IMG/VR virus record: IMGVR_UViG_3300044618_000117
Location: 1-25,617 of that record
Reading direction: 5' to 3' (one strand)
Origin: a virus
Length of the DNA: 25,617 nucleotides
Made by a program: the position numbers and the translations under genes. Every line of letters begins with the position of its first letter. The stretch's first letter is position 1. Positions 11,914 to 18,978 of the stretch are shown here, in pieces. Below the pieces are notes generated by a model. The model was given only the letters and a program-made list of their open reading frames with translations, was not told the origin of the DNA and ran no database searches.

Positions 11914-13146
11914 ATGCCAACCAACCTTACCGGCTCCACCATTGCCTCCACCTTCGATCAACTGCTGCATGTTGACGACGGCCCAACCGCGACCGAGAAG
12001 ACGGTCTACAGCGGCACGGGCGTCGCCACAGCCATGAAGGTCGGCACCACGTCGGCTTCGGTTGGCAACGTGCAGTTGACTGGCAACACAGTGCAGGCCA
12101 CCACGGGCGACCTCACACTCGGCTCCAACATTGCATTCGGTAGTGCCAGCAACGCCCGCACGGCGCTGGGCCTCGGCACGATGGCGACCCAGAACTCGGG
12201 TGCTGTTGCCATCACAGGCGGCACTGTGTCGGGTGTGGTGTTCAGCGGCTCGTTCTCCGGCATGACGCTGGTCGAGTCCACAACACTGGCTACCAGTGCG
12301 GCAGCAGCCGGTGTGAACCTCAACGGCAACACGCTGGCCGCTGACGGTACTGACACCAACATCGACATCAACATCACGCCCAAGGGCACAGGCCGCACAG
12401 TTGTAGGGGCGCTCTCGGCTACGTCGCCTCGTGTTGCCACGGGGGTCAACGACACCAACGGCAACGAGTTGCTGAAGGTCACGGCGACTGCTTCGGCAGT
12501 CAATGAACTGACGCTGGCAAACGCTGCGACGGGCAATGGCCCCACGTTGTCGTCCACGGGCGATGACACCAACATCGACATCAACATCACGCCCAAGGGT
12601 ACGGGTGAGGTGAACGTCACCAACATCGACGTGGTGAGCGGCAAGGTACCGTTCAACACGATCACGAGCCTTGCCTACGCCTCGTTCTACGATGCTGATA
12701 CGGCAGATCAGACAGGCAGTACGACTGCGGCTACTGCGGTTGAGTTCGCCACGGCTGCGGTTGCTGGCGCTGGTATTACGATAGCGAGCAACACGCGCAT
12801 CACGTTCGCTGCCGCGGGTACGTACCGCATCAACGCCAGCTTGCAGTTCAACAATTCCAGTGCCACTGATAGGTTCGTCGATATTTGGTTTTCCAAGAAC
12901 GGTACCAATATCGCTAACTCCAACGGGCGCGTAGCGGTGCCTAAGATCGGGGATGGAGGGACATACCTCCTCGCATACGAAATTTTTGAGACTGTGACCG
13001 CTGGGCAGTACATTGAGATTTATTGGTACCCTGAGAACGTAGCTGTGACGTTGCACTACCGCGCTGCGGTTGCTGCCAGCCCCGGCGTGACGCCCGCAAT
13101 TCCCGCAACTCCGCCAGCAATCGTTGTTGCACAGAGGGTCGCATAA
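11914..13146 (+). CDS. Head or tail fibre protein with C1q/TNF-like tip (410 aa)
   Basis: The N-terminal portion (1-270) is Thr/Gly/Asn rich and repetitive, typical of an extended trimeric shaft. It includes two copies of a 14-residue block DTNIDINITPKGTG that are also identical at DNA level. The last about 130 residues (from TSLAYASFYDADTADQTG) have a globular C1q/TNF-like pattern: GITIASNTRITFAAAGTYRINASLQF, DIWFSKNGTNIANSNGR, VTAGQYIEIYWYPENVAVTLHYR. Such tips bind host surfaces or other virion proteins. Position among capsid accessory genes, before the adaptors, fits a head fibre as well as a tail fibre. Its stop overlaps the next ATG (TAATG). Confidence 0.75.
   Translation: MPTNLTGSTIASTFDQLLHVDDGPTATEKTVYSGTGVATAMKVGTTSASVGNVQLTGNTVQATTGDLTLGSNIAFGSASNARTALGLGTMATQNSGAVAITGGTVSGVVFSGSFSGMTLVESTTLATSAAAAGVNLNGNTLAADGTDTNIDINITPKGTGRTVVGALSATSPRVATGVNDTNGNELLKVTATASAVNELTLANAATGNGPTLSSTGDDTNIDINITPKGTGEVNVTNIDVVSGKVPFNTITSLAYASFYDADTADQTGSTTAATAVEFATAAVAGAGITIASNTRITFAAAGTYRINASLQFNNSSATDRFVDIWFSKNGTNIANSNGRVAVPKIGDGGTYLLAYEIFETVTAGQYIEIYWYPENVAVTLHYRAAVAASPGVTPAIPATPPAIVVAQRVA
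12351..12599 (+). repeat. 36-bp direct repeat inside the fibre gene
   Basis: 36 bases at 12351-12386 and 12564-12599 are identical, encoding (T/D)-DTNIDINITPKG in the same frame, 213 bp apart. Each lies at the end of a shaft segment, so recombination between them would shorten or lengthen the shaft by exactly 71 codons. Confidence 0.85.
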
Positions 13147-13691
13147 TGGCAAAGACACCAGCATGGTGCGATGCAGCGCACACGAGCAAGCTCTGTACAA
13201 AGTGCGGGGAAGCGCGGTCATTGACGGCGTTCTACACGACGGGGTGCAAAATTGATGGTTCGCCCAAGTACAACTCATGGTGCAAAACGTGTATTTCCAA
13301 GAAGCAATCGGAATACCACCAGCGCACGTGGGGCGTAGCCGCCCTGCAACGCACAGCGTACAAGCGCACGCAGAGTGTTAGGGCATATCTAACGTATCTA
13401 CGAGCTAAGGCTGTGAAGCGCGGTGGAGCGTGCGTGTCCTTAGATGCGCTTGAAACGCTTTGGGCGGTACAGGAAGGGCGGTGCGCTATAACCGGATGGC
13501 CGATGACAATGGAGCTTGGACGAGGAGTGGTGCAAACCAACGCAAGTATCGACCGTATTGACTCCAAGCAAGGGTACGTTCCGGGGAACGTACAGTTGGT
13601 TTGTCGGTGTGTAAATATTGCAAAAAGCGATTTGACGGCCAGCGATTTTGCAAACATGTGTCGGGCCGTTGTGGAGATGTGCGATGTCTAA
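13146..13691 (+). CDS. Free-standing HNH endonuclease with zinc ribbon (181 aa)
   Basis: A DNA-cutting enzyme of the HNH superfamily, probably a mobile homing nuclease. An N-terminal treble-clef-like finger has Cys17-x2-Cys20 and Cys46-x2-Cys49. A helical DNA-contacting region follows, then the catalytic module RCAITGWPM (residues 112-120) with SIDRIDSKQGYVPGNVQLVC (134-153), containing Asp136, Asp139 and Asn148. It starts by a 1-nt overlap with the fibre stop and ends overlapping the next gene by 8 nt. Its first seven residues, MAKTPAW, mimic the start of that gene (MSKTPAW), suggesting insertion at this site. Confidence 0.9.
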   Translation: MAKTPAWCDAAHTSKLCTKCGEARSLTAFYTTGCKIDGSPKYNSWCKTCISKKQSEYHQRTWGVAALQRTAYKRTQSVRAYLTYLRAKAVKRGGACVSLDALETLWAVQEGRCAITGWPMTMELGRGVVQTNASIDRIDSKQGYVPGNVQLVCRCVNIAKSDLTASDFANMCRAVVEMCDV

Positions 13692-13938
13692 AACACCAGC
13701 GTGGCAACGAAAAGAGGGTAAAGCTGAATCTGGCGGCTTGAACGCCAAGGGTCGTGCGTCCTACAACAAGGCCAATCCGGGTAAACCCGGACTGAAGGCT
13801 CCGCAGCCCGAAGGTGGCCCGCGCAAGGATTCGTTCTGTGCCCGGATGGAGGGCATGAAAAAGAAACTCACCTCCGAGAAGACAGCCAACGACCCTAACA
13901 GCCGGATCAACAAGAGCCTGCGGGCTTGGAAGTGCTGA
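13684..13938 (+). CDS. Conserved small basic phage protein, DUF6321-like (84 aa)
   Basis: The start is ATG at 13684, eight bases inside the HNH gene. The sequence MSKTPAWQRKEG, GGLNAKGRASYNKANPG, FCARMEGMKKKLTSEKTANDPNSRINKSLRAW matches from memory a widespread phage family I know as DUF6321, though the number is uncertain. It is highly basic and Gly-rich with a single conserved FCARM segment. The function is unknown. It begins a run of three short basic proteins, which could be internal DNA-binding or capsid-associated factors. Confidence 0.8.
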   Translation: MSKTPAWQRKEGKAESGGLNAKGRASYNKANPGKPGLKAPQPEGGPRKDSFCARMEGMKKKLTSEKTANDPNSRINKSLRAWKC

Positions 13939-13939
13939 C

Positions 13940-14134
13940 ATGGCAACCAAGCCCAAAGCCAAGTCCACGGTCAACGCCGCTGGCAACTACACCAAGCCCG
14001 AACTGCGCAAGCGGATCGTGTCACAGGTGAAGTCTGCTGCGGTGCAGGGTACCGGTGCTGGGCAATGGAGCGCACGCAAGGCACAACTTGTTGCCAAGAA
14101 GTACAAGGCCGCTGGTGGCGGATACAGGGACTGA
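13940..14134 (+). CDS. Small basic phage protein (64 aa)
   Basis: One nucleotide after the preceding stop, with GGAAG as ribosome site. The product carries the conserved pattern YTKPELRKRIVSQVKS, then GAGQWSARKAQLVAKKYKAAGGGYRD. This Q/E-WSARKAQxLAxxYKxxGGGY motif recurs in many phage small proteins and in some environmental bacteria. The protein is strongly positively charged. It probably binds nucleic acid. It is transcribed with its two basic neighbours. Confidence 0.8.
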   Translation: MATKPKAKSTVNAAGNYTKPELRKRIVSQVKSAAVQGTGAGQWSARKAQLVAKKYKAAGGGYRD

Positions 14135-14135
14135 C

Positions 14136-14369
14136 ATGAAAGCCCCACAGAAAAGCCTCAAAGACTGGGGCGATCAAAAATGGAGAACCAAAAGTGGTAA
14201 AAAATCTTCTGACACGGGTGAACGATACCTTCCTGAAGCTGCAATTAAGAGTCTTAGCCCTGCTGAGTACGCTGCAACAACACGTGCAAAACGCATGGGC
14301 AAAGCTGCGGGGAAGCAGTTCGTAGCCCAACCAAAATCTGTCGCAAAGAAAACTGCGAAGTACCGATAG
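14136..14369 (+). CDS. Small basic phage protein, DUF5872-like (77 aa)
   Basis: ATG at 14136 is chosen over in-frame upstream starts because it directly follows the previous gene and AGGGA lies before it. The sequence KSLKDWGDQKWRTKSGKKSSDTGERYLPEAAIKSLSPAEYAATTRAKRMGKAAGKQFVAQP is a well-conserved phage motif string, which I associate with DUF5872 (not certain). It is rich in Lys and Ser with no predicted membrane part. The function is unknown. Confidence 0.8.
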   Translation: MKAPQKSLKDWGDQKWRTKSGKKSSDTGERYLPEAAIKSLSPAEYAATTRAKRMGKAAGKQFVAQPKSVAKKTAKYR

Positions 14370-14391
14370 TCAACCAAGAGAAAGAATCCCA

Positions 14392-14670
14392 ATGAGCAAG
14401 ATGTACATTCGAGTCAAGGCCGATGGCTTCATTTATGACTTCAACCCGATTCTGGCAAAGAACCCAGATTGTGAAGTCGTGCCAGAGGAGATCGCCTACC
14501 CTGAGCGGTTCATCCCTCCGGCTGCTGCACAGCGTGTTGCAGAGGCTGTTAGGGTAACTGGACGCAAGAAGAAGGGTGCGCTTGACCTGTCAACTGATGA
14601 CATTCCAGAGGCTCCAGCGTATACTTCCCCGGAACTGGCTGAAGAAGCCGCACGAGGATTGCCTGCATGA
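14392..14670 (+). CDS. Hypothetical virion-region protein (92 aa)
   Basis: The N-terminal part MYIRVKADGFIYDFNPILAKNPDCEVVPEEIAYPERF is a compact alpha/beta segment seen in small proteins next to head-tail adaptor genes in several phages. The rest is Ala/Glu-rich and helical. The stop overlaps the adaptor start (ATGA), implying coupled synthesis and possibly a shared complex. Only a weak ribosome site (AGAGAAAG) precedes it. No catalytic motif is seen. Confidence 0.7.
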   Translation: MSKMYIRVKADGFIYDFNPILAKNPDCEVVPEEIAYPERFIPPAAAQRVAEAVRVTGRKKKGALDLSTDDIPEAPAYTSPELAEEAARGLPA

Positions 14671-15311
14671 CACCCAACGAAGTCATCACCGAAGCGCGTC
14701 GTCTGATCCAAGACACCAAGGTACCGTTCCGCTACAGCGACACGGTGCTGCTGGGGTTCGTCAATCAGACGCTCAAGCGCATGGTGATGCTTCGCCCTGA
14801 TCTGTTCGCAGTGATCGGGGATATTCCGACAACTCCGTCCACCGTGTTGCAAAGCTGCCCTGCGGACTCGACACGGCTGATCGAAATCTTCCAAGTCAAG
14901 GACGGCGATGCCGTCACGGAAGTCAACCGCGAGACACTGGATCGCACGGCCCCCGGTTGGGTGCGCGAGACTCCCGGCCAGCCTGTGAACTTCATGCGCC
15001 ACGTGCGCAATCCCAACAGGTTCTTCGTCTACCCTGCCCCTGTGGCGGGTGTCGTGCTTGTCGGGGAGTACGCCCAGACTTCGCCCGATTACACCCTCGA
15101 CCAAGAGATCACGTTCCCCACCGACGCCTACTTCCCTACGACTGTAGACGGCGTGGTGTTCTTGGCCGAGTCCATTGACAACGAGCACGTCAACTCAGGC
15201 CGCGCCAAGCTGTTCCAAGACTCGTTTATCCAAGGGTTGGGCGTGTCGTTGCAGTCGCGCACGATTACTGATACCGAAGCAGGCGGGCAAGACCCGAAAC
15301 AGGTGATCTGA
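14667..15311 (+). CDS. Head-tail adaptor-like protein (214 aa)
   Basis: Probably one ring of the neck beneath the portal. The opening helix bundle pattern, NEVITEARRLIQDTKVPFRYSDTVLLGFVNQTLKRMVMLRPDLF, is characteristic of podovirus adaptor proteins (family related to DUF6682 by memory). It is followed by a beta region ending in RNPNRFFVYPAPVAGVVLVGEYAQTSPDY and a helical C-terminus. GAGGA precedes the ATG. The stop overlaps the next ATG (TGATG), so the two adaptors are made together. The head or tail side cannot be fixed from sequence. Confidence 0.75.
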   Translation: MTPNEVITEARRLIQDTKVPFRYSDTVLLGFVNQTLKRMVMLRPDLFAVIGDIPTTPSTVLQSCPADSTRLIEIFQVKDGDAVTEVNRETLDRTAPGWVRETPGQPVNFMRHVRNPNRFFVYPAPVAGVVLVGEYAQTSPDYTLDQEITFPTDAYFPTTVDGVVFLAESIDNEHVNSGRAKLFQDSFIQGLGVSLQSRTITDTEAGGQDPKQVI

Positions 15312-16087
15312 TGGCCGACCGTACCTTCGCTTCCCTCGTGCCCCGTGTGCAGGCTTCTGTGCCGGGGTGCCCGAACGCCACCATTGTGCAGTACATCCGT
15401 GACTCGGCCATCCGCACGTGCGAGCGCACGCTGTACTGGCGCTACCAAGTGCCGCTGTTCAACTTGTTGCCCGGTGTCAGTGAGTACGCCTACAACAAGC
15501 CGGTGACTACCGACGTGCATGTGATGTTCGAGGCGGTGGTCAACGACCGCCCCTTGGAGCGCCTGACGATGGAGAAAGCCATCGAGTTGTACCCCCAGTG
15601 GGCTGACCTCTACAGCGGGCAAGACCCGGCTGTGGCGTGGAGCCTGACACCGCCCAGCGGCACGTTCAACGCGCCTGAGTACAACGAGGCTCTGTTCAAC
15701 GACCAGCCCGTGTACACGGTGCCCGACGCCATCATCGCGGACGCCAGCACCCCCCAGTCCATCACGCAAGTGACCCCGGACAAATACATCATCCTGCCGC
15801 TTCCCAACAACGACAAGCCGTACCGGTGCCGCATGTTCTTGGCGCTCAAGCCTAAGCGCAGCGCCAGCGCGATGGATGAGGTGATCTTTGACGAGCTTGA
15901 GGAAGTCATCATGCACGGGGCGCTGCAACATCTTCTGGTGTTGCCGAGCCAAACGTGGTCTGATCGTGAGCTTGCTGCGTACCACGCCAAGCAGTACGTG
16001 TTCCAGACCTCTGAGCGTCGTGCTCGGGCCAACCTCGGCAATGTGCGCGGCACCATGCGGGTGCGGATGCAACCCTTTGGAGCCTGA
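15311..16087 (+). CDS. Second adaptor / tail connector protein (258 aa)
   Basis: It begins with a helix-rich SLVPRVQASVPGCPNATIVQYIRDSAIRTCERTLYWRYQV and continues with LNPG-like turns (FNLLPGVSEYAYNKPVTTDVHVMFEAVV). It ends in FDELEEVIMHGALQHLLVLPSQTWSDRELAAYHAKQYVFQTSERRARANL. This is the arrangement found in podovirus adaptor or tail-tube A-like proteins that follow the first adaptor. It overlaps the upstream gene by 1 nt and precedes the fibre cluster. The exact equivalence to a T7 or P22 protein is not determined. Confidence 0.75.
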   Translation: MADRTFASLVPRVQASVPGCPNATIVQYIRDSAIRTCERTLYWRYQVPLFNLLPGVSEYAYNKPVTTDVHVMFEAVVNDRPLERLTMEKAIELYPQWADLYSGQDPAVAWSLTPPSGTFNAPEYNEALFNDQPVYTVPDAIIADASTPQSITQVTPDKYIILPLPNNDKPYRCRMFLALKPKRSASAMDEVIFDELEEVIMHGALQHLLVLPSQTWSDRELAAYHAKQYVFQTSERRARANLGNVRGTMRVRMQPFGA

Positions 16088-16088
16088 C

Positions 16089-16418
16089 ATGGGAATCAAA
16101 CTGACCAACAACGCTTTCGCCACCGTACCCAGTGCGGTGTCCAGCACGCAGACATCGCTCACCGTTGCGACGGGTAAGGGGGCGCTGTTCCCCATCCTTG
16201 GCGGGGGTGACTACTTTTACGCAACGCTGATGGATGTCAGCAGCAACTTTGAGATCGTGAAGGTCACGGCCCGCACAGACGACGTGATGACGATGGTACG
16301 TGCCCAAGAGGGTACGCTGGCGATCCCGTTCCCGGCCAACAGCCGGTTTGAGCACCGCATCACTGCGGCGACGATTCTGGCGATCATCGACGAAACAGAC
16401 GACTACTTGCTTCTCTGA
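16089..16418 (+). CDS. Stand-alone anchor domain, paralogue of the spike N-terminus (109 aa)
   Basis: ATG at 16089, one base after the preceding stop; upstream in-frame starts lie inside the adaptor gene and are rejected. The whole protein, MGIKLTNNA, DYFYATLMDVSSNFEIVKVTARTDDVMTMVRAQEGT, SRFEHRITAATI, aligns with the first about 95 residues of the spike at 16916. It ends where that spike's fibre part begins. So it is the virion-attachment domain without a receptor-binding part. It may fill or cap the same socket on the tail, or build a base for the spike. Confidence 0.75.
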   Translation: MGIKLTNNAFATVPSAVSSTQTSLTVATGKGALFPILGGGDYFYATLMDVSSNFEIVKVTARTDDVMTMVRAQEGTLAIPFPANSRFEHRITAATILAIIDETDDYLLL

Positions 16419-16429
16419 AAGGACACAAC

Positions 16430-16783
16430 ATGGCTACCGTAACCCCTGCATTTGATTTCGTCGCCACCCAGTCGGGTAAAACGCCCCGTGTGACGTGGGC
16501 GGACATCGTGACTGGCGACACCCTTACGACATTCCCTGTCGCCGCACAGGCCGCTGTAGCGGGCGCTGTGCAGTTCGGCGGCACCTTCGGCGGCGCAACC
16601 ATCGGGCTGCAAGTTTCCAACGACGGCACGACCTACTTCGACATGAGGGACTTGGGCGGCACCGTGATCAGCGCCACAGCGGCTGCGCTGTTTGAGTTCA
16701 CGACTGCTGCAATGTATATCCGCCCGGTGATCACGGGTGGCGCGGCCAACGCCGTTGACGTGACTGTGGTGCTGCGAGGCTGA
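16430..16783 (+). CDS. Small beta virion protein (117 aa)
   Basis: AAAGGA precedes the ATG. The protein is Ala/Thr/Gly/Val rich with FDFVATQSGKTPRVTWADIVTGDTL and FGGATIGLQVSNDGTTYFDMRDLGG, then FEFTTAAMYIRPVITGGAANAVDVTVVLRG. This reads as a compact beta sandwich of the kind found in phage tail or fibre-associated proteins. It is sandwiched between the anchor-domain gene and the spike, so a structural role at the tail is likely. There is no catalytic or metal motif. Confidence 0.7.
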   Translation: MATVTPAFDFVATQSGKTPRVTWADIVTGDTLTTFPVAAQAAVAGAVQFGGTFGGATIGLQVSNDGTTYFDMRDLGGTVISATAAALFEFTTAAMYIRPVITGGAANAVDVTVVLRG

Positions 16784-16784
16784 C

Positions 16785-16913
16785 ATGGCACTGAACATCG
16801 TCCTGATCATGCGGCGCATTCGGAGGCAGACCTCTGCGCTCCTCGACAACCTGCTGCTTGAAGACGGCGATGATATGCTGCAAGAAGACGGCTCGTACAT
16901 CCTGCTGGAGTGA
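16785..16913 (+). CDS. 42-aa protein with L-x-EDG tandem repeat
   Basis: ATG at 16785, one base after the previous stop with GAGG upstream, and a TGA at 16911-16913 just before the spike ATG. A basic N-terminus (MRRIRRQ) is followed by two 8-residue units, LLEDGDDM and LQEDGSYI, and a final LLE. These are encoded by a 24-bp tandem repeat from 16854. Short Leu-Glu-Asp-Gly repeats of this type occur in phage structural proteins. Tight placement between virion genes supports a real product. The function is unknown. Confidence 0.65.
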   Translation: MALNIVLIMRRIRRQTSALLDNLLLEDGDDMLQEDGSYILLE

Positions 16914-16915
16914 CT

Positions 16916-18976
16916 ATGGGAATCCAACTTAAAAATAATGCCTCTGGCACACTGGCGACCTCGATCAACGCCTCGGACACGGGCATTGTCCTAACGACGG
17001 GCAACGGGGCCAACTTCCCTGCGCTTGGCGCGAGCGACTACTTCTACGCCACGCTGGAGAGCACAGGCGGCACGTTCGAGGTGATCAAGGTCACGGTGCG
17101 GTCGGGCGACTCCATGACCGTGGTGCGGGCACAGGAAGGCTCCACGGCCAACTCGTTTGCTGCGGGTTCCCGCATTGAGTTGCGCGTGACCGGGGCAGCG
17201 GTTACAGATTTTACGCAAGCAGGAACGGGCGTGGTCGTTCGTAATTTTCGGAGCAAACTCGCGGAAACTGTCAGTATTACCGACTTCGGCGGCGCGGCTG
17301 GCGCAGGCGACAACACAGCGGCCATGAATGCTGCCGCTGATTACCTGAACAGTGTAGGCGGCGGCGTCATTCTGATCCCCTACGTCGGCGAATGGCGGAT
17401 GAACTGGGTCTGCCTATACAACAGCATCACAGTGCGGGGTGTTGGGGGAAAAGTGGAGTTCAACGAGAACTGCATCAGACCGTATGTCATCTCAAGCGCA
17501 GCCATCACGTTTGGCGATGGAACCACCATCGTTCGCTATTGTGGTCTGGACAACGTACACATCAGCGGCGTGCCTGTTGCGGGTTCTGGTGCTGGTGGTG
17601 TAACACAATACGCCCTGAACGCCCCGCACGGTTTGCTTTTGCGTGGTGGTGTCGTCAACTTTACTGCGAATCTTGTGGGGGTTTACAACGGTAAGAGATC
17701 GGTGGCGATTGAGCCGAGTGCCACGCAGCCAGTCACTGGGCTTCGCTTTATTAGCGGCACAATTCGCAATGACATTACCGACAGCAATCTGTCTCGCGCA
17801 ATTTACACACTGCGATTAGCCGATCCCGGCTACAACACCGACAACAAATTCGTTCTTACTAAACTCAACAAGCCCAATGATGGCTATGCGGCGGAAGTTG
17901 ACGGCACCGCCACCGGTATTGCGTTTGAGGTTTATCAGTCGTACTGGGACTTTAAGCCCGGATGGGGGATTCTTCTCAAAGGTAGCTCGGGGCTGGTTTG
18001 CGATGACTTGCAACTTGACCCCGGCACCAACGGAGCCATCATCATTGAGGCTGACAGCGACGGCGATGTTGGTCGCGCTATCACTGGTGTCATGCGGCAC
18101 GGCGGTCAAAAATTCAAGTTCCCGAGCTACACGGTTGACATCCCAGCCGAGGCCGATACGTTCGCGTACAAAGCGCGGTTGCCAAGTGCGCATCTTGGCT
18201 TGCAAACCTTCTGGGGGTTGGCTAATAATCCATACGCTACCGTTACGCAACTCGTAGCCAACCCCGGCGTTGGTGGTTCTTTACGTCTTGAAAGCGCAGA
18301 CCTCATAGTCAACGACGATATTTTTGTCCGGGGCGGTAACGCAGCAAACAGCATGTACCTCGCCGCCGTCACTGCCAGCGGCGGCGCGTATATGGAAGCA
18401 CTTGGTACTAATCAGGCAGTACGTCTAGTCGCCAGTGGAACCGGCCCGATTGTTTTGGAGAGCACCACTGCGGTTCGACCTAACTCCAACGGTAGTGTCA
18501 GCCTTGGTACGTCCGGGTTTCGCTGGTCTGAGGTTCATGCTGTTAACGGCACCATTCAGACCTCAGACGAGAACGCCAAGCAGCAGATCGGCCCTGTCGA
18601 TTCTGCTGTGCTCCGTGCGTGGGGCAAGGTCAACTACTGTCAGTACAAGTTCAATCATGCTGTTGAGAAAAAGGGCGGTAAGGCACGCTGGCACATCGGT
18701 GTAATTGCGCAACGCATTCAGGAAGCGTTTGAGTCTGAGGGTGTCGATCCATTTGCCTACGGCATCTTGTGCTACGACGAATGGGACGATGAGTACGAAG
18801 ACGTGCGCGAGGCATACACCACTATCGAGCAGGCCACTGGGCAGGAGTTGACGCAGTATCGGTTCACCGGCGAGAAGCGCCTCGTTCGCGCCGCTGGTCG
18901 TCAGCTTGGTGTGCGGTACGACGAAGCACTGGCACTCGAATGCGCATACCTGCGCAGTAAACTTCAAGGAATGTAA
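16916..18976 (+). CDS. Tailspike/fibre with beta-helix and S74 self-cleaving chaperone (686 aa)
   Basis: ATG at 16916 is preferred over the GTG at 16910; GGAG lies upstream. Residues 1-95 are the anchor domain shared with the 109-aa protein. From about 115 (VSITDFGGAAGAGDNTAAMNAA) a pectate-lyase-like right-handed beta-helix begins and extends to near 500. The C-terminal about 137 residues are an intramolecular chaperone of the peptidase S74 family. Ser550 and Lys555 in TSDENAKQQI form the expected dyad, followed by ARWHIGVIAQRIQEAFESEG. The family releases this part by self-cleavage before the Ser after trimer folding. The spike probably binds or cuts host polysaccharide. Confidence 0.88.
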   Translation: MGIQLKNNASGTLATSINASDTGIVLTTGNGANFPALGASDYFYATLESTGGTFEVIKVTVRSGDSMTVVRAQEGSTANSFAAGSRIELRVTGAAVTDFTQAGTGVVVRNFRSKLAETVSITDFGGAAGAGDNTAAMNAAADYLNSVGGGVILIPYVGEWRMNWVCLYNSITVRGVGGKVEFNENCIRPYVISSAAITFGDGTTIVRYCGLDNVHISGVPVAGSGAGGVTQYALNAPHGLLLRGGVVNFTANLVGVYNGKRSVAIEPSATQPVTGLRFISGTIRNDITDSNLSRAIYTLRLADPGYNTDNKFVLTKLNKPNDGYAAEVDGTATGIAFEVYQSYWDFKPGWGILLKGSSGLVCDDLQLDPGTNGAIIIEADSDGDVGRAITGVMRHGGQKFKFPSYTVDIPAEADTFAYKARLPSAHLGLQTFWGLANNPYATVTQLVANPGVGGSLRLESADLIVNDDIFVRGGNAANSMYLAAVTASGGAYMEALGTNQAVRLVASGTGPIVLESTTAVRPNSNGSVSLGTSGFRWSEVHAVNGTIQTSDENAKQQIGPVDSAVLRAWGKVNYCQYKFNHAVEKKGGKARWHIGVIAQRIQEAFESEGVDPFAYGILCYDEWDDEYEDVREAYTTIEQATGQELTQYRFTGEKRLVRAAGRQLGVRYDEALALECAYLRSKLQGM

Positions 18977-18978
18977 TC

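Noticed and set aside
11800-13278. A 492-codon open frame on the minus strand opposite the fibre gene
   Set aside because: It mirrors the GC-biased codons of the repetitive fibre gene, has low-complexity Arg/Ser/Val-rich composition and no ribosome site; the + strand frame gives a sensible fibre protein with coupled starts.
13146-13691. A group I intron around the HNH gene
   Set aside because: The gene is flush with its neighbours by overlaps, leaving no room for intron RNA structure, so a free-standing nuclease is the better reading.
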